From: Vibrio sp. YMD68
Lineage (GTDB): Bacteria; Pseudomonadota; Gammaproteobacteria; Enterobacterales; Vibrionaceae
Reading direction: 5' to 3'
Length of the DNA: 64,000 nucleotides
Assembly (NCBI RefSeq): GCF_029958905.1
Contig: NZ_CP124614.1
Location: 2,604,001 to 2,668,000, forward strand
How positions within the stretch are numbered: position 1 is the stretch's first letter; each line of letters begins with the position of its first letter. Shown here one piece after another: positions 27,536 through 38,860 of the stretch. Made by a program: the position numbers and the translations under genes. The notes under the pieces were generated by a model that was given only the letters and a program-made list of their open reading frames with translations, was not told where the DNA came from and made no database searches.

Positions 27536-27556
27536 AGGGCTCTTCTACAGAGCCCT
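27536..27556 (-). other. intercistronic hairpin between deoB and deoD
   Basis: AGGGCTCT / AGAGCCCT with loop TCTAC and no U-run on the minus strand. More likely an mRNA stability or processing element within the operon than a full terminator. Confidence 0.5.
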
Positions 27557-27565
27557 CATCCATGA

Positions 27566-28786
27566 TTACAAAAAGTTTTTACCGTACTCCATTGGAGATG
27601 TTTCAAAGTACGATGCCAAGCTTTGGCCAATATCAGCAAATGTATCTCTCAGCCCTAATGAACCGGCTGCAACCTTTTGGCCATATACAATCACAGGGAT
27701 ATGCTCACGCGTATGATCACTGCCAGGCCATGTAGGATCACACCCGTGATCAGCCGTCAAAATAAGAATGTCATCTTCTTGCATTAACTCGATAACTTCG
27801 TTAATTCGCCCATCAAAATACTCTAAAGCCGCCGCATAGCCTGCCACATCTCTTCGGTGCCCGTATGCAGAATCAAAGTCAACAAAATTGGTGAAGACTA
27901 TCGTGTTGTCTCCAGCTTTTTTAATCGCCTCTTTTGTCGCTTCAAAGAGTTCAGGAATCCCGGTCGCTTTAGTTTTCTGAGTTATCCCACAGCCTGCGTA
28001 AATATCAGAAATCTTACCAATGGAGTGAACTTGACCGCCCTTTTCATCAACCAGTTTTTGCAACACGGTCGGTGCTGGTGGCTCTACCGACAAGTCTCTT
28101 CGGTTCCCCGTACGAGCAAATTCGCCCGCTTTCGCACCAACAAATGGTCGCGCAATCACTCGGCCAATGTTGTACTCTTCAAGTTCTTCACGAGCGATCT
28201 GGCAAAGCTCTAGTAACTTATCTAAGCCAAACGTTTCTTCGTGACAAGCGATCTGGAACACAGAATCACCCGACGTATAGAAAATCGGTAAGCCTGTTTT
28301 CATGTGCTCTTCACCCAAATCATCAAGAACCTGAGTCCCTGATGCATGGCAATTACCTAAGAAACCAGACAAACCAGCACGCTTTAAAATGCGGTCTGTC
28401 AGCTCCGTTGGAAAGCTGTTTTCTTTATCCGTAAAGTAACCCCATTCAAATAACACAGGAACACCAGCAATTTCCCAGTGACCTGAAGGCGTATCTTTAC
28501 CTGATGACAGCTCAGCGGCATGACCGTAAGCACCAATCACATCAACACTCTCTTCGAGACCCGCAGCAAACTTACCGGTTGATTCTTTGTGCGCCATCGC
28601 AAAACCAAGCTTAGACAGGTTAGGCAGTTTTAATGGCCCACTACGATCTGCATTATCCGCTAGCCCTTTGCTGCACTGCTCTGCAATATGGCCCATAGTA
28701 TCTGAACCAACATCACCAAACTTACTCGCATCGGCAGTTTCACCAATACCAAATGAATCTAATACTAAAATAAATGCTCTTTTCAT
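27566..28786 (-). CDS. deoB: phosphopentomutase DeoB
   Basis: 406 aa from ATG 28786 ([15 protein letters not shown]), with GGGTGAG upstream; the longer frame adds seven residues. Alkaline-phosphatase-type metal motifs are seen: [15 protein letters not shown], and near the C-terminus [13 protein letters not shown] and [20 protein letters not shown]. It converts (deoxy)ribose-1-phosphate to the 5-phosphate, linking DeoA/DeoD to DeoC. Confidence 0.96.
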   Translation of the reverse strand: MKRAFILVLDSFGIGETADASKFGDVGSDTMGHIAEQCSKGLADNADRSGPLKLPNLSKLGFAMAHKESTGKFAAGLEESVDVIGAYGHAAELSSGKDTPSGHWEIAGVPVLFEWGYFTDKENSFPTELTDRILKRAGLSGFLGNCHASGTQVLDDLGEEHMKTGLPIFYTSGDSVFQIACHEETFGLDKLLELCQIAREELEEYNIGRVIARPFVGAKAGEFARTGNRRDLSVEPPAPTVLQKLVDEKGGQVHSIGKISDIYAGCGITQKTKATGIPELFEATKEAIKKAGDNTIVFTNFVDFDSAYGHRRDVAGYAAALEYFDGRINEVIELMQEDDILILTADHGCDPTWPGSDHTREHIPVIVYGQKVAAGSLGLRDTFADIGQSLASYFETSPMEYGKNFL

Positions 28787-28818
28787 TTTCTCACCCATTA
28801 AATGCACTTCACCAGATT

Positions 28819-30162
28819 TTATACGTCTTCAGAACGAATCTGACGATAAACATCTGGTGTAGGTTGATAGTCTCCGCCAATCGTAATAGCACGTTGAAGT
28901 GCCTGTGCGGCCTCTTGCCATTGCTCTTCATTACGTGCATGGATAACCGCTAACGGTTTATCATCTGCCGCAATGTCACCTAAGCGAATGAAATTATCAA
29001 AACCCACCGCGTAATCGATGCTGTCTGTTGCTACGCGACGTCCACCGCCCATACCAACAACGGCCATTCCGATTGCACGTGTATCCATTGCTGATACCAC
29101 ACCACGTTCAAGTGCGTAAACAGGTTTAATAATTTCTGCGCTTTCTAGGTAGTTATTATAATTTTCTACAAAATCTTCTGGGCCGCCTAAGCCCGCGACC
29201 ATTTTACCAAAGCATTCTGCGGCTTTGCCGTTATCCAGCACTGCCATCAATTTCTCTCGTGCATCCTCACTGTTGTCAGCAAGGTTCCCCAATACCAACA
29301 TTTCAGCACAAGAAGCCAAGGTAATATTGAGCAAGCGAGGATTACGATATTCACCGGTTAGGAATCTCACCGCTTCTCGCACTTCAAGCGCATTACCCGC
29401 TGAAGAAGCAAGAACTTGGTTCATATCAGTAAGGATAGCGGTTGTTTTAGTACCGGCACCATTAGCCACGGCAACGATAGATTTAGCCAGCTCTTCTGAT
29501 GCTTCATACGTAGGCATAAAGGCACCTGAACCGACTTTTACATCCATCACAAGTGAATCTAAACCTGCCGCTAGTTTCTTCGACAGTATCGAAGCGGTAA
29601 TTAACGAGATGTTATCCACGGTTGCGGTGATATCACGCGTGGCATACACACGCTTATCTGCAGGCGCTAAATCACCCGTTTGGCCTATAATCGCCACCCC
29701 TGCGTGTTTAGTCACTTGACCAAACACGTCATTAGTTGGCGTAATGTTGTATCCAGGAATAGACTCTAGCTTATCGAGAGTACCACCAGTGTGACCTAAA
29801 CCACGGCCAGAAATCATTGGAACGAATCCACCACATGCGGCCACCATAGGGCCAAGCATTAATGACGTCACATCGCCCACACCACCGGTTGAATGTTTAT
29901 CAACAATTGGGCCATCAAAGTTCATGTGCGCCCAATCAATCACCATGCCTGAATCACGCATCGCACACGTGAGAGCAATGCGCTCTGGCATCGTCATTTC
30001 ATTAAAGAAGATCGCCATTGCAAATGCTGCAATTTGGCCTTCAGATACGGTATTTTTTGCTACGCCTTGGATGAAGAAATTGATTTCTTCATTTGTAAGA
30101 ATTTCATTATCGCGCTTTTTGCGGATGATTTCTTGAGGTAAAAAAGTGTGAGATAAAGACAT
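28819..30162 (-). CDS. deoA: thymidine phosphorylase DeoA
   Basis: 447 aa. Glycosyltransferase family 3 features: [18 protein letters not shown] (about 85-102), [20 protein letters not shown] and [14 protein letters not shown]. It cleaves thymidine to thymine and deoxyribose-1-phosphate. Second gene of the deo operon. Confidence 0.97.
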   Translation of the reverse strand: MSLSHTFLPQEIIRKKRDNEILTNEEINFFIQGVAKNTVSEGQIAAFAMAIFFNEMTMPERIALTCAMRDSGMVIDWAHMNFDGPIVDKHSTGGVGDVTSLMLGPMVAACGGFVPMISGRGLGHTGGTLDKLESIPGYNITPTNDVFGQVTKHAGVAIIGQTGDLAPADKRVYATRDITATVDNISLITASILSKKLAAGLDSLVMDVKVGSGAFMPTYEASEELAKSIVAVANGAGTKTTAILTDMNQVLASSAGNALEVREAVRFLTGEYRNPRLLNITLASCAEMLVLGNLADNSEDAREKLMAVLDNGKAAECFGKMVAGLGGPEDFVENYNNYLESAEIIKPVYALERGVVSAMDTRAIGMAVVGMGGGRRVATDSIDYAVGFDNFIRLGDIAADDKPLAVIHARNEEQWQEAAQALQRAITIGGDYQPTPDVYRQIRSEDV

Positions 30163-30286
30163 TAGAGCCTCCCAAGCGATTACGCATGGTTAGTAAGGTA
30201 AAGAGGTATATGGAGCAGACTAGATCAGCTCGACCTAGTCACTCCACGAATCAGACTTATTATGTTCCGTTCAGGACCAGTAACGT

Positions 30287-31063
30287 TTAGTACGCTGCTG
30301 GATCTGCCGTTTTGTCTGTTACTTCTAATGTATTTAATAGGTTAGTCAGCAGGCTTGATGCACCAAATCGATAATGCATATTGTCAGCCCACTCGGCACC
30401 TAAAAGATCATCAGCCATACCTAGGTAAGCTTGTGCATCTTCCGCAGTGCGAACACCACCTGCAGGCTTAAAGCCGACCGTTTTAGCCACGCCCATATCG
30501 CGAATAACTTCAAGCATCATGCGTGCGTATTCTGGCGTAGCATTCACTGGCACTTTACCCGTTGAAGTTTTGATGAAATCAGCACCCGCTTCAATACAAA
30601 TCTGCGATGCTTTCTTAATCAATGCTTCTTCTTTCAACTCACCCGTTTCGATGATCACTTTTAATAAAATATCGCCACACGCTTCTTTACATTGCTTCAC
30701 CAACTCAAAACCGACTTTTTCATTGCCAGCCATCAACGCGCGGTATGGGAAGACAACATCCACTTCATCAGCACCGTAAGCAACGGCTGCCTTTGTTTCT
30801 GCAACGGCGATGTCAATATCGTCATTACCATGAGGGAAATTTGTTACGGTTGCAATGCGCACTTCTGGTGTGCCTTGTTCGCGCAATGTCTTCTTCGCAA
30901 TGGGTATAAAGCGAGGGTAAATACAAATTGCAGCAGTGTTACCTACGGCTGTTTTCGCGTCATGACACAGTGAGATCACCTTTGCATCGGTGTCATCATC
31001 ATTTAGCGTGGTTAGATCCATTAATTTAAGTGCTCGTAGTGCTGCTGCTTTTAAATCGCTCAT
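30287..31063 (-). CDS. deoC: deoxyribose-phosphate aldolase DeoC
   Basis: 258 aa class I aldolase. [35 protein letters not shown] (Schiff-base lysine in KTSTG, near residue 200) and [19 protein letters not shown] are the family motifs. It splits deoxyribose-5-phosphate to acetaldehyde and glyceraldehyde-3-phosphate. First gene of deoCABD; its upstream 450 bp probably holds the operon control. Confidence 0.96.
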   Translation of the reverse strand: MSDLKAAALRALKLMDLTTLNDDDTDAKVISLCHDAKTAVGNTAAICIYPRFIPIAKKTLREQGTPEVRIATVTNFPHGNDDIDIAVAETKAAVAYGADEVDVVFPYRALMAGNEKVGFELVKQCKEACGDILLKVIIETGELKEEALIKKASQICIEAGADFIKTSTGKVPVNATPEYARMMLEVIRDMGVAKTVGFKPAGGVRTAEDAQAYLGMADDLLGAEWADNMHYRFGASSLLTNLLNTLEVTDKTADPAAY

Positions 31064-31284
31064 TTCTATCTCCGATCAATAGTTTCAATTCATTTTCTAT
31101 CGAGCTCGCCCCCATATTATCAACAAAAAGTTGGGGCAAAGTGGGCTCAATAGCCTTAAATGAACGGACTTGGTTCCTTGAAGACTCAGTACATACAGCG
31201 AACATGTACTAATTGCTATCCTTGTCACCGCACAGTACCAATTATGGTCCATGGCACTACAATCAATGATTGCGGTGTCTGCGT

Positions 31285-31301
31285 AGGCAAATCATTTGCC
31301 T
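31285..31301. promoter_or_regulatory. 17-bp palindrome upstream of deoC
   Basis: AGGCAAAT-C-ATTTGCCT, perfect 8-base arms, 222 bp upstream of deoC. Candidate operator for nucleoside-responsive control (CytR/DeoR roles are known for E. coli deo). The exact binder is not assignable. Confidence 0.4.
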
Positions 31302-31406
31302 GTTTTGAGATGTATTACCGTGAAGAGTTGTTATTCACGCACTCAACAATGTCTATCCAACCTATACAGTATAGATATTCATCGCAAAACTGTAGCACCA
31401 AATAAA

Positions 31407-31423
31407 ACGCAAACGGTTTGTAT
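31407..31423. promoter_or_regulatory. possible LacI-family operator between deoC and nupC
   Basis: ACGCAAACGGTTTGTAT has CAAAC-G-GTTTG symmetry and resembles PurR/CytR-type sites with one extra central base. Weak assignment. The rest of 31064-31514 shows no supported gene. Confidence 0.25.
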
Positions 31424-31514
31424 CTCAAAAATCTTACTCTATCTTACTCCTTATTCTCCTCTTAGCGATAAAAGCCATTTATCCACTAACTATAAAAGTG
31501 TATCGCCAGAAAAC

Positions 31515-31556
31515 AAAAAAGCCCCGCAGCACACTAGGTGGCTACGGGGCTTTGTT
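31515..31556 (-). terminator. terminator of nupC
   Basis: Stem AGCCCCGCAGC / GCTACGGGGCT (one mismatch) with a 10-base loop, followed on the minus strand by TTTTTTGTTTT. Confidence 0.85.
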
Positions 31557-31588
31557 AAAAGGCGTCTATATAATCTAACTCTTCTTTC

Positions 31589-32851
31589 TTAGAAAGACAG
31601 GAATAGGCCAGCAATTGTTGCTGCCATTAAGTTAGATAGAGTACCTGCTGCAACGGCTTTAACACCCATGCGTGCAATCTCTTGACGACGGCTAGGAGCA
31701 AGGCCACCTAGACCACCAAGTAGAATCGCAATTGAAGAAAGGTTAGCGAAACCACATAGAGCGAAAGCAATGATTGCTTGCGTCTTCTCTGTCATTACCG
31801 CGCCTGTCGATGCAAGAACTTGAGCGTTTTCACCCACGTAAGGTACAAAGTTTAGGTACGCTACGAATTCGTTCACAACCAGTTTTTGACCGATGAAAGA
31901 ACCAGCAACTGTTGCTTCAGCCCAAGGCACACCAATTAGGAATGCTAGAGGAGCAAACAACCAACCTAGAAGCATTTCTAGTGTTAGGTGGCCCATACCG
32001 AACCAACCACCAACACCACCAATGATGCCGTTCACTAGGGCGATAAGACCAATGAAAGCAAGTAGCATTGCGCCAACGTTTAATGCAAGTTGAAGACCAA
32101 CAGATGCACCGCTTGCCGCTGCATCGATAACGTTAGCTGGTTTATCAGCGCCGCCATCAATGTCTTCACCTAGCTCATCAGCAGCCTGTTCTGTTTCTGG
32201 CTTGATGATTTTTGCGAATAGTAGACCACCAGGTGCCGCCATGAATGACGCAGCAACTAGGTACTCTAGTGGAACACCCATAGATGCATAACCCGCTAGT
32301 ACACCACCAGCAACAGATGCTAGGCCACCACACATTACTGCAAATAGCTCAGACTGAGTCATCTTAGGAATGAACGGACGAACCACAAGTGGTGCTTCCG
32401 TTTGACCTACGAAAATGTTCGCAGCAGCAGACATTGATTCTGCACGAGATGTACCCAATGCTTTTTGTAGACCACCACCCAAAATCTTGATAACCCACTG
32501 CATAACACCAATGTAGTAAAGCACAGAGATTAATGCAGAGAAAAAGATAAGAGTTGGTAGTACTTGGAAAGCAAAAATGAAGCCGATACCATCAACTGAG
32601 AAGTTAACTAGGTTTCCAAATAGAAACCCTGTACCGTCTTTACCGTAGTCGATTACGTTCTGTACACCAGCAGAGAAGCCAGCTAGAAGATCACGACCCC
32701 ATGGTACGTAAAGTACGAAACCACCGATTATAAATTGAATTGCGAAAGCGCCACCTACAGTACGTAGATTAATCGCTTTGCGGTTGTCAGATAAAAGAAC
32801 TGCTATTCCAAGCAGAACGAACATCCCGATGATACTCATAAACAGGCTCAT
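31589..32851 (-). CDS. nupC: concentrative nucleoside transporter NupC
   Basis: 420 aa, multiple membrane helices. CNT-family motifs: [20 protein letters not shown] (about 152-171), [16 protein letters not shown] and [20 protein letters not shown]. It imports nucleosides with H+ or Na+ through the inner membrane, feeding the deo enzymes. Separate transcription unit next to the deo operon. Confidence 0.95.
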   Translation of the reverse strand: MSLFMSIIGMFVLLGIAVLLSDNRKAINLRTVGGAFAIQFIIGGFVLYVPWGRDLLAGFSAGVQNVIDYGKDGTGFLFGNLVNFSVDGIGFIFAFQVLPTLIFFSALISVLYYIGVMQWVIKILGGGLQKALGTSRAESMSAAANIFVGQTEAPLVVRPFIPKMTQSELFAVMCGGLASVAGGVLAGYASMGVPLEYLVAASFMAAPGGLLFAKIIKPETEQAADELGEDIDGGADKPANVIDAAASGASVGLQLALNVGAMLLAFIGLIALVNGIIGGVGGWFGMGHLTLEMLLGWLFAPLAFLIGVPWAEATVAGSFIGQKLVVNEFVAYLNFVPYVGENAQVLASTGAVMTEKTQAIIAFALCGFANLSSIAILLGGLGGLAPSRRQEIARMGVKAVAAGTLSNLMAATIAGLFLSF

Positions 32852-33056
32852 AGTTTATGATTTCCTTATTAGTTATTTATTGGCGTGTAACAAAAAGTGG
32901 AGCTAAAAAGCACGGTGATTATACGCAGCATGAATGAGATAAAGTAATGCAGTACTCACACTTTCTGTTAAGACACACACTTCATTCACTCATAAATGCG
33001 ACTTAAATCACACCAATCTCATGCAAAAATCATAGAACCTACAACTTATTTAGAAT

Positions 33057-33839
33057 TCATTCACAAATAAATAGCGATCTATGGCTACTTTCCCACAACG
33101 ATTGCGCAACCGTTTGCTCCGGTTGTTCTTTAAGCAAAGCCAGTTCTGATAAGACTTTTGGCAACATTTTAGGGTGATTTCTCTTCCCTTGAAAACCGCA
33201 CATAGGCATATCAGGCGCATCAGTTTCAATAACCAAATAGTCCAATGGTAAATCAGACATTGTCTTTCTCGTTTTGTTCGCCCTTGGGTAGGTGATGGTT
33301 CCACCCACACCGATATAAAAACCTAATTCAATAAAATCCATCGCTTGCTGCAAGCTGCCAGAAAAACCGTGCAATATACCGCCTTTAGCAAGCGGGTACT
33401 TTTTTAATAATGGGATGAGGCGATGGTGCGCTTTATGGCAATGAAGAATAACGGGTAATTGATACTGCTGAGCCAATTCTAGTTGTATTAACAAATACCG
33501 CTCTTGCAATGCTTGGGAGGTATCAATTGAAAAGTCGAGCCCGCATTCGCCAATGGCAACACACTGGGGGGAACGGAGTTCAAGAGCCTGTGAAAGTGCT
33601 TTGACGTCTTGATCTGCTGAATCATTAAGAAAATAAGGGTGAAAACCCAAAGCATGGTAAATTTGAGGGTGCCGCGAAGAGAGCAATTGCACCGCTTGCC
33701 AGTTGCTCTCATTTATTGCAGGAATAAGAAACTTCTTAACCCCTTCTTGCTCAGCTGACGATAGTTCTGCATTGAAGTCACCTTGAAAATGCTCAAAGTC
33801 AAAGTGACAATGCGTATCAAACAAAGGGGGCATTGTCAT
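33057..33839 (-). CDS. tatD: TatD-family metal-dependent hydrolase
   Basis: 260 aa TIM-barrel hydrolase. FDTHCHFDFEHF carries the first metal pair, followed by GECGLDFSIDT, ILHCHKAHHRLI and VIETDAPDMPM. TatD-type proteins are Mg-dependent DNases or deoxyribonucleases, possibly in repair. The start overlaps the stop of the upstream DUF5363 gene (ATGA). Closer to E. coli YjjV than to TatD proper in style, so the exact subgroup is uncertain. Confidence 0.9.
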   Translation of the reverse strand: MTMPPLFDTHCHFDFEHFQGDFNAELSSAEQEGVKKFLIPAINESNWQAVQLLSSRHPQIYHALGFHPYFLNDSADQDVKALSQALELRSPQCVAIGECGLDFSIDTSQALQERYLLIQLELAQQYQLPVILHCHKAHHRLIPLLKKYPLAKGGILHGFSGSLQQAMDFIELGFYIGVGGTITYPRANKTRKTMSDLPLDYLVIETDAPDMPMCGFQGKRNHPKMLPKVLSELALLKEQPEQTVAQSLWESSHRSLFICE

Positions 33840-34015
33840 GGTTGGTTCTTGTCACTATGACTTTCAGCCATTGAATGACTCTCCGCGATTGAATCGTTTT
33901 CGGTCGATGGATCTTTTTTGTAAGGCACACAGCTGCGCTTATTTTCTGGTGTCAACCCCATAGACACGCACCATGCATCGTATTTATTTAACCAAAACGT
34001 TAGCCACTTCACCAT
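33836..34015 (-). CDS. DUF5363-like small protein
   Basis: 59 aa, read from ATG 34015. The N-terminal text MVKWLTFWLNKYDAWCVSMG and TPENKRSCVPYKKDP match what I recall as DUF5363. The tail repeats E-S-H-S (AESHSMAESHS). It is translationally coupled to tatD by ATGA and lies 39 bp after yaaA, forming yaaA-DUF5363-tatD. Function unknown. Confidence 0.82.
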   Translation of the reverse strand: MVKWLTFWLNKYDAWCVSMGLTPENKRSCVPYKKDPSTENDSIAESHSMAESHSDKNQP

Positions 34016-34054
34016 TGCCGTGCTTACCTTCTAAATACGTCCACCTAAAACGGG

Positions 34055-34828
34055 TTAACGTTCCTCACGTTTAAACACGAGCTCTTTGTGGGAAGATTCA
34101 GCTTCAACAAAGTAATAACCTGCGCTATCAAACTGAGTCAATGCTTCAATCGAATCAACCCTATTTTCGATAATATATCGAGCCATCATGCCGCGTGCTT
34201 TCTTTGCGTGAAAACTGATGACTTTATACTGCCCATTTTTGCAGTCTTTGAACACAGGCGTTATCACCGTGGCATCTAAGCTCTTTGGCTTGACCGCTTT
34301 AAAATATTCATTCGAGGCTAAGTTGATCAATACATTATCGCCTTGAACATTGATATCGTGATTCAATTTATCGGTAATCAGGTTACCCCAAAATTGATAC
34401 AGATTGGTGCCACGCGGATTAGCCAGTTTCGTTCCCATTTCAAGGCGGTATGGCTGCATAAGATCTAAAGGTTTGAGTAGGCCATATAAACCCGACAACA
34501 TTCGTAAGTGCTGTTGGGCAAAGTCCAGATCCCCTTGAGAAAGAGTGGCCGCATCTAACCCGGTGTACACATCCCCTTTAAATGCAAAGAGTGCTTGGCG
34601 GGCGTTTTCTAACGAGAAGGTTTCGCTCCACTGTTCAAACCGAGCCACATTTAGCCCAGCAATTTTGTCACTGACCTTCATCAAGGCGGTAATGTCCGCT
34701 GGGGTCAACTGACGGCATTCATCGATAAGCTCTTTTGAATGGGGGATAAAGTCTGGCTGAGTAAATTGCTCTGTGGGTAACGGAGACTCGTAGTCCAACG
34801 TTTTTGCTGGTGAGATAACGACTAGCAT
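34055..34828 (-). CDS. yaaA: peroxide stress protein YaaA (DUF328)
   Basis: 257 aa from ATG 34828 ([16 protein letters not shown], the family start); the longer frame adds 21 residues with no support. [35 protein letters not shown] and [17 protein letters not shown] are family-specific. YaaA lowers intracellular iron and DNA damage under H2O2 stress. Confidence 0.95.
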   Translation of the reverse strand: MLVVISPAKTLDYESPLPTEQFTQPDFIPHSKELIDECRQLTPADITALMKVSDKIAGLNVARFEQWSETFSLENARQALFAFKGDVYTGLDAATLSQGDLDFAQQHLRMLSGLYGLLKPLDLMQPYRLEMGTKLANPRGTNLYQFWGNLITDKLNHDINVQGDNVLINLASNEYFKAVKPKSLDATVITPVFKDCKNGQYKVISFHAKKARGMMARYIIENRVDSIEALTQFDSAGYYFVEAESSHKELVFKREER

Positions 34829-34866
34829 AGTGTAAATTCCATATTCATGAGACGTCTCTAGACTAC

Positions 34867-34898
34867 AAAAAAAGCCACGCGTTGTCTGCATGGCTTTT
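34867..34898 (-). terminator. terminator of the AGCS symporter gene
   Basis: Stem AAAAGCCA / TGGCTTTT with a 13-base loop and seven T on the minus strand, 26 bp after the stop. Confidence 0.8.
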
Positions 34899-34923
34899 CA
34901 ATTACTCTAATCAGTCAAACCGA

Positions 34924-36354
34924 TTAGCTTTTTTTGCTGTTATCCCAAATACCATCTTCTAACTGAGATTGAAGCTCTGGAAAGTCATTCGCATCAAATG
35001 TAGGAAGCTTACCCGCATCCAATTGGCGATTGTAATCTTTGGCCAGTTTGATCACGATGCCAGACAACAAGATGATCGCCACTAAGTTCACTATGGCCAT
35101 TAACCCCATAGAGACATCAGCCAGCGCCCACACGGTTGGTAGAGAAGCTAACGAACCGAACATCACCATGCCAAGCACCACAAGCCTAAACAACGCCAGT
35201 CCTTTCTTATTGTTGTGCTCTAAGAATATCAGATTCGTTTCTGCGTAGGAGTAGTTCGCAATGATAGAGGTAAAGGCGAAGAAGAAAATCGCCACCGCAA
35301 CAAAGATTCCACCCCAATCACCAACTTGAGCCGTTAATGCACGCTGCGTTAACTCAATGCCGGTAATTTCACCGTGAGGAACGTATTCACCAGACATTAA
35401 GATAATAGCCACCGTACATGAACAGATCACGATCGTATCTGTGAATACACCCAGCATTTGAACATAACCCTGTGAGGCAGGGTGCGGTGGATACGGTGTC
35501 GCAGACGCTGCCGCATTAGGCGCAGAACCCATGCCTGCTTCGTTTGAGAATAGACCACGCTTAATGCCTTGAATCATAGCTTGAGCGATGGCATAACCGA
35601 GCCCGCCCGCAGCCGCTTCTTGAAAACCAAATGCGCTTTTGAAGATTAATGCCAATACATCTGGCACCTTTTCGATGTTCATCAGCACAACGTAAACCGC
35701 GATCAACAAATAAGCCAATGCCATAATAGGAACAATCAGCTCTGCTGTGCGAGCAATCTTACGAATTCCACCAAAGATGACGAACGCTGAGATAATCACA
35801 ATAGCGATACCAACGTACAGCTCTTCAAAACCAAATGCATTGTTCATGGCACCTGCAATGGCATTTGCTTGTACTGCATTGAATACCAGTCCGAAGGCTA
35901 TGATGAGGAAGATAGAAAACAAGACCCCCATCCAACGCATACCCAGGCCTTTTTCCATGTAGTAAGCAGGGCCACCACGATAGTTACCATCGTTATCGCG
36001 TGTTTTATACAGCTGAGCCAGCGTGCTTTCTGCAAATGATGTCGCCATACCGAGCATGGCAATCAACCACATCCAGAAAATGGCGCCAGGGCCACCAGCG
36101 GTTAGAGCGACCGCAACCCCCGCCATATTACCGGTACCAACACGAGCAGCTAAGCTAGTACAAAGGGCCTGAAAAGATGAGATACCCGCTTTATCTGCTT
36201 TACGGCTATTTTTAAGAACACTAAACATGTGGCCGAAATGGCGAAACTGAATGAAACCAAGACGCACAGTAAAGTAGATACCAACGCCAACAAGTAAATA
36301 CACTAGAATCGAACCCCATAGGAGATCGTTCATCAAATTAATTAAGTCTGTCAC
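34924..36354 (-). CDS. sodium:alanine symporter family (AGCS) transporter
   Basis: 476 aa, about ten membrane helices. AGCS signature text: FQALCTSLAARVGTGNMAGV, GGPGAIFWMW, YRGGPAYYMEKGL and GLFSNEAGMGSAPNAAASA. It takes up alanine or glycine with Na+. I set the start at GTG 36354, with AGAGAGG 5 bases upstream; a second GTG at 36378 is less likely. Exact substrate cannot be told. Confidence 0.92.
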   Translation of the reverse strand: MTDLINLMNDLLWGSILVYLLVGVGIYFTVRLGFIQFRHFGHMFSVLKNSRKADKAGISSFQALCTSLAARVGTGNMAGVAVALTAGGPGAIFWMWLIAMLGMATSFAESTLAQLYKTRDNDGNYRGGPAYYMEKGLGMRWMGVLFSIFLIIAFGLVFNAVQANAIAGAMNNAFGFEELYVGIAIVIISAFVIFGGIRKIARTAELIVPIMALAYLLIAVYVVLMNIEKVPDVLALIFKSAFGFQEAAAGGLGYAIAQAMIQGIKRGLFSNEAGMGSAPNAAASATPYPPHPASQGYVQMLGVFTDTIVICSCTVAIILMSGEYVPHGEITGIELTQRALTAQVGDWGGIFVAVAIFFFAFTSIIANYSYAETNLIFLEHNNKKGLALFRLVVLGMVMFGSLASLPTVWALADVSMGLMAIVNLVAIILLSGIVIKLAKDYNRQLDAGKLPTFDANDFPELQSQLEDGIWDNSKKS

Positions 36355-36378
36355 AAGAACCTCTCTCGGTATTTGCAC

Positions 36379-37065
36379 TACTTTTAGCTAAACAAGCCTG
36401 GGGCTTACAGAGCTTAGTGCTAAAACTCATATTGCTCATCAACGGCAGAGCAATAAATATCTATTATTTTTGTAATGATGCTTGTTGTGTTAAACCGCAA
36501 TCGTTGTCTAACTCATCACCCCTATATTTTTTGACCGCAGGATGATGACGCTTGGCTTCACAAAAATCAATAATCATAATGTTTCATATTAATGTAATTA
36601 TCCGCTAATTTTCATTGTGAATTTAACACAAAAAACCAAAATAAATCACAAGTGCCACACATAGACATTGTTAAGTTTCAACATTAATAATTTATTACGT
36701 CCTTTAGGCATCATTTGACAGTAAAAAGTGGTTTAGGGCAGTGAGAGAAAGGAGCGGCGCGTTTTCAGGGATTTAACGTCAGCTAATGGATGTTTGACTG
36801 ACCTTAAGCGAACCAAAAAAGTAAATGTTAACGATTATCCAACCTAGAAGCCCTTCATCTGTCTGTCCAAATCAGCGGAAAACTTTATTCATCTTCGTCA
36901 TCTATTTGCTCAGTTATTCATCATTTCGGCTTTTATTTTTGTGATACTTAGTAAGAAACACACATAAAACCTTCATAAAAAAGAAACAAATGAGAAACAA
37001 ATCAAGGATAGGCTTATGCAAACCGTGGTATTAAAAAGACTCTGTTTCAGGCTTAATAGAATAAA
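36379..37065. other. 687-bp A+T-rich intergenic region, no gene seen
   Basis: Between the AGCS gene and the DUF3545 gene. It contains many TAAT/ATTAAT runs but no reading frame with a ribosome site, no strong hairpin and no repeat that I can support. It presumably holds the promoters of both divergent genes. Confidence 0.6.
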
Positions 37066-37077
37066 TTGAGGTGGCTT

Positions 37078-37257
37078 ATGGAAGGCATGCAGTTCGATGA
37101 AGTTATGGATATATCATTCCCACGAGGTAAAGCAGCTCGCTCTAAACCGGTCAAACGCAAGTGGAGAGAAATAGAAGCAATCAAAGACCGCCAGCGTTTA
37201 CAAAAAGAACTGCTTGATATGGATATGAACTTTAAAGTTGAAGACTTGGATATTTAG
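37078..37257 (+). CDS. PA3496/DUF3545-family small protein
   Basis: 59 aa from ATG 37078, with GAGGTGG 5-6 bases upstream. Acidic start, then KAARSKPVKRKWREIEAIKDRQRLQKELLDMD, a basic charged helix typical of the PA3496/DUF3545 family (annotated as putative envelope integrity protein). Closed by a terminator. Confidence 0.85.
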   Translation: MEGMQFDEVMDISFPRGKAARSKPVKRKWREIEAIKDRQRLQKELLDMDMNFKVEDLDI

Positions 37258-37287
37258 CCTGAGTTCATTGTTTGAATTAAGAAAATC

Positions 37288-37323
37288 AAAGGCGCTATAA
37301 CTCAAATTAGCGCCTTTGCTTTT
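37288..37323. terminator. terminator between DUF3545 and hemerythrin genes
   Basis: 10-base perfect stem AAAGGCGCTA / TAGCGCCTTT with a 10-base loop and flanking T/A runs; it can serve both converging genes. Confidence 0.85.
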
Positions 37324-37367
37324 AGTCACTAGCCACAATTGTCAATGCCTCTTGCAGCGATTCATCA

Positions 37368-37919
37368 TCACAGAGACTCAGATTCCAGCAAAGTGATTCT
37401 TCGAGACAGCTGCTGATACTTGTCAGCGATGGTATCACCAAATAATGGATCATCCTCACTGACATCCCACAACTCTTCCACCCTTTGCCAATCAGTCGCC
37501 TTGAAAGTACGCTCAATCAGAGGTAAAACCGATCCTTCTTCCACTTCTAAGTGACGCCTTTGCGCTAATAAAAACTCGTCGAGAAGGCTAATAAACAGTT
37601 CTTGTGGGATCACTGCATCCTTGAGAATCATATCGACCACATCGAGAAATTCATGTGTTTTCTCAGACAGTTGTTGATGCTCAAGCTCAAGATTGCTGAT
37701 CTCAAATTGATGCCCATAATGCGTCAGAAAATAGTGATACAGAATGTCTTCTTTTGGGTGATGCACTTTCTCTGAATGGTTGGTCAGGTAATCAACGATA
37801 TCTCGCACAAGCGAGTAGCTAATGGCTTGTTCATCTTTCAACAGCAGTAACTTTTGGTTCAGTATTGCCAGTAAGCGGACCATATACCCATGCTCACGCC
37901 GAATCCTTTCTATCATCAT
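37368..37919 (-). CDS. hemerythrin-like HHE domain protein
   Basis: 183 aa, four-helix bundle. Candidate iron ligands are spaced as in HHE proteins: H10 (RREHGYM), H48 and H53/H54 with E57 (VHHPKED), H81 (LEHQQL), H123 and E127/E128 (RRHLEVEEGSVLP). Such proteins bind a di-iron centre and sense or store O2, NO or iron. The specific role is unknown. Confidence 0.88.
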   Translation of the reverse strand: MMIERIRREHGYMVRLLAILNQKLLLLKDEQAISYSLVRDIVDYLTNHSEKVHHPKEDILYHYFLTHYGHQFEISNLELEHQQLSEKTHEFLDVVDMILKDAVIPQELFISLLDEFLLAQRRHLEVEEGSVLPLIERTFKATDWQRVEELWDVSEDDPLFGDTIADKYQQLSRRITLLESESL

Positions 37920-38118
37920 AATAGTCTCTCCATAACACCTACTTTTAGTCAGTGTATATGAGACAACCTTAACGCATATTGAGCTTGTTCAAATAACCAT
38001 CAAATACTGGCTTGTTACAATTGACTCTTGTTTGACTCATGAACCTGTTCGCCATCTAGTGCTATTTCATTATTCTTATGGTCATGCTGAGATAACACAC
38101 AGTGGCACCGCCTGTATG

Positions 38119-38790
38119 TTAAAGCATCCAATCAATCGGGGATATTTTTTGCTTCACTAAAAGTGCATTTGTTTGAGAGAAATGCCGACAGCCGAAAAAG
38201 CCGCGATGGGCAGAAAGAGGCGATGGATGAGGTGCGCTTAAAACATAATGTCTATTTTGATCAATAAAGCGCCCTTTCTTCTGGGCATGCGCTCCCCAGA
38301 GTAAAAACACAATGCCTTCACCTTGCTGAGCTAATGCATCAATCACTTTGTCGGTAAACCGTTCCCAACCAATTTTGGAATGGGAGTGCGCTTTACCTTG
38401 CTCAACTGTGAGCACTGTATTTAATAACAATACACCTTGCTCGGCCCACTTCTGAAGGCATCCATGTTCGGGGATCTCAAAGCCTTTAATATCTTGTGCT
38501 AACTCTTTGTACATGTTTGACAGTGAAGGGGGAGTTTTCACATTAGGGAGAACAGAGAAGCTTAACCCGTGAGCCTGGTTCGGGCCGTGATAAGGGTCTT
38601 GACCAATAATAACGACTTTAACCTTATCAAAAGGGGTAAGCTCAAACGCACTAAACACATGGTCTGGCGTTGGATAAATGGATTTTCCAGACAAACGTTC
38701 GTTTGATATAAACGCCATCATCTCGGTAAAGTAGTCTAATTGTTTTTCGGCATTGATAAAATCACACCATTGAAGAGAACGCGTCATCAA
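38119..38790 (-). CDS. ung: uracil-DNA glycosylase
   Basis: 223 aa family 1 enzyme. Water-activating motif GQDPYHGP at 63-70 (catalytic Asp65) and DNA-binding loop [14 protein letters not shown] near the C-terminus. Removes uracil from DNA. Lies next to nfo in the same orientation, the next enzyme of base-excision repair, but with a 338-bp gap between them. Confidence 0.97.
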   Translation of the reverse strand: MMTRSLQWCDFINAEKQLDYFTEMMAFISNERLSGKSIYPTPDHVFSAFELTPFDKVKVVIIGQDPYHGPNQAHGLSFSVLPNVKTPPSLSNMYKELAQDIKGFEIPEHGCLQKWAEQGVLLLNTVLTVEQGKAHSHSKIGWERFTDKVIDALAQQGEGIVFLLWGAHAQKKGRFIDQNRHYVLSAPHPSPLSAHRGFFGCRHFSQTNALLVKQKISPIDWML

Positions 38791-38860
38791 GTATCCCTAT
38801 AAATTGCAGTTTTATCCATTTTATACAGAATGCATGCAATTTACAGGGATCCGATCTTAC

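Noticed and set aside
27857..28434. Two overlapping frames of about 120 codons antisense to deoB
   Set aside because: Lie wholly within deoB and have no independent support.
29225..29719. 164-codon plus-strand frame inside deoA
   Set aside because: Shadow of deoA; composition follows the complementary codons.
31030..31592. Chain of short plus-strand frames between deoC and nupC
   Set aside because: No ribosome sites, overlapping the nupC terminator and the palindromes; treated as control region.
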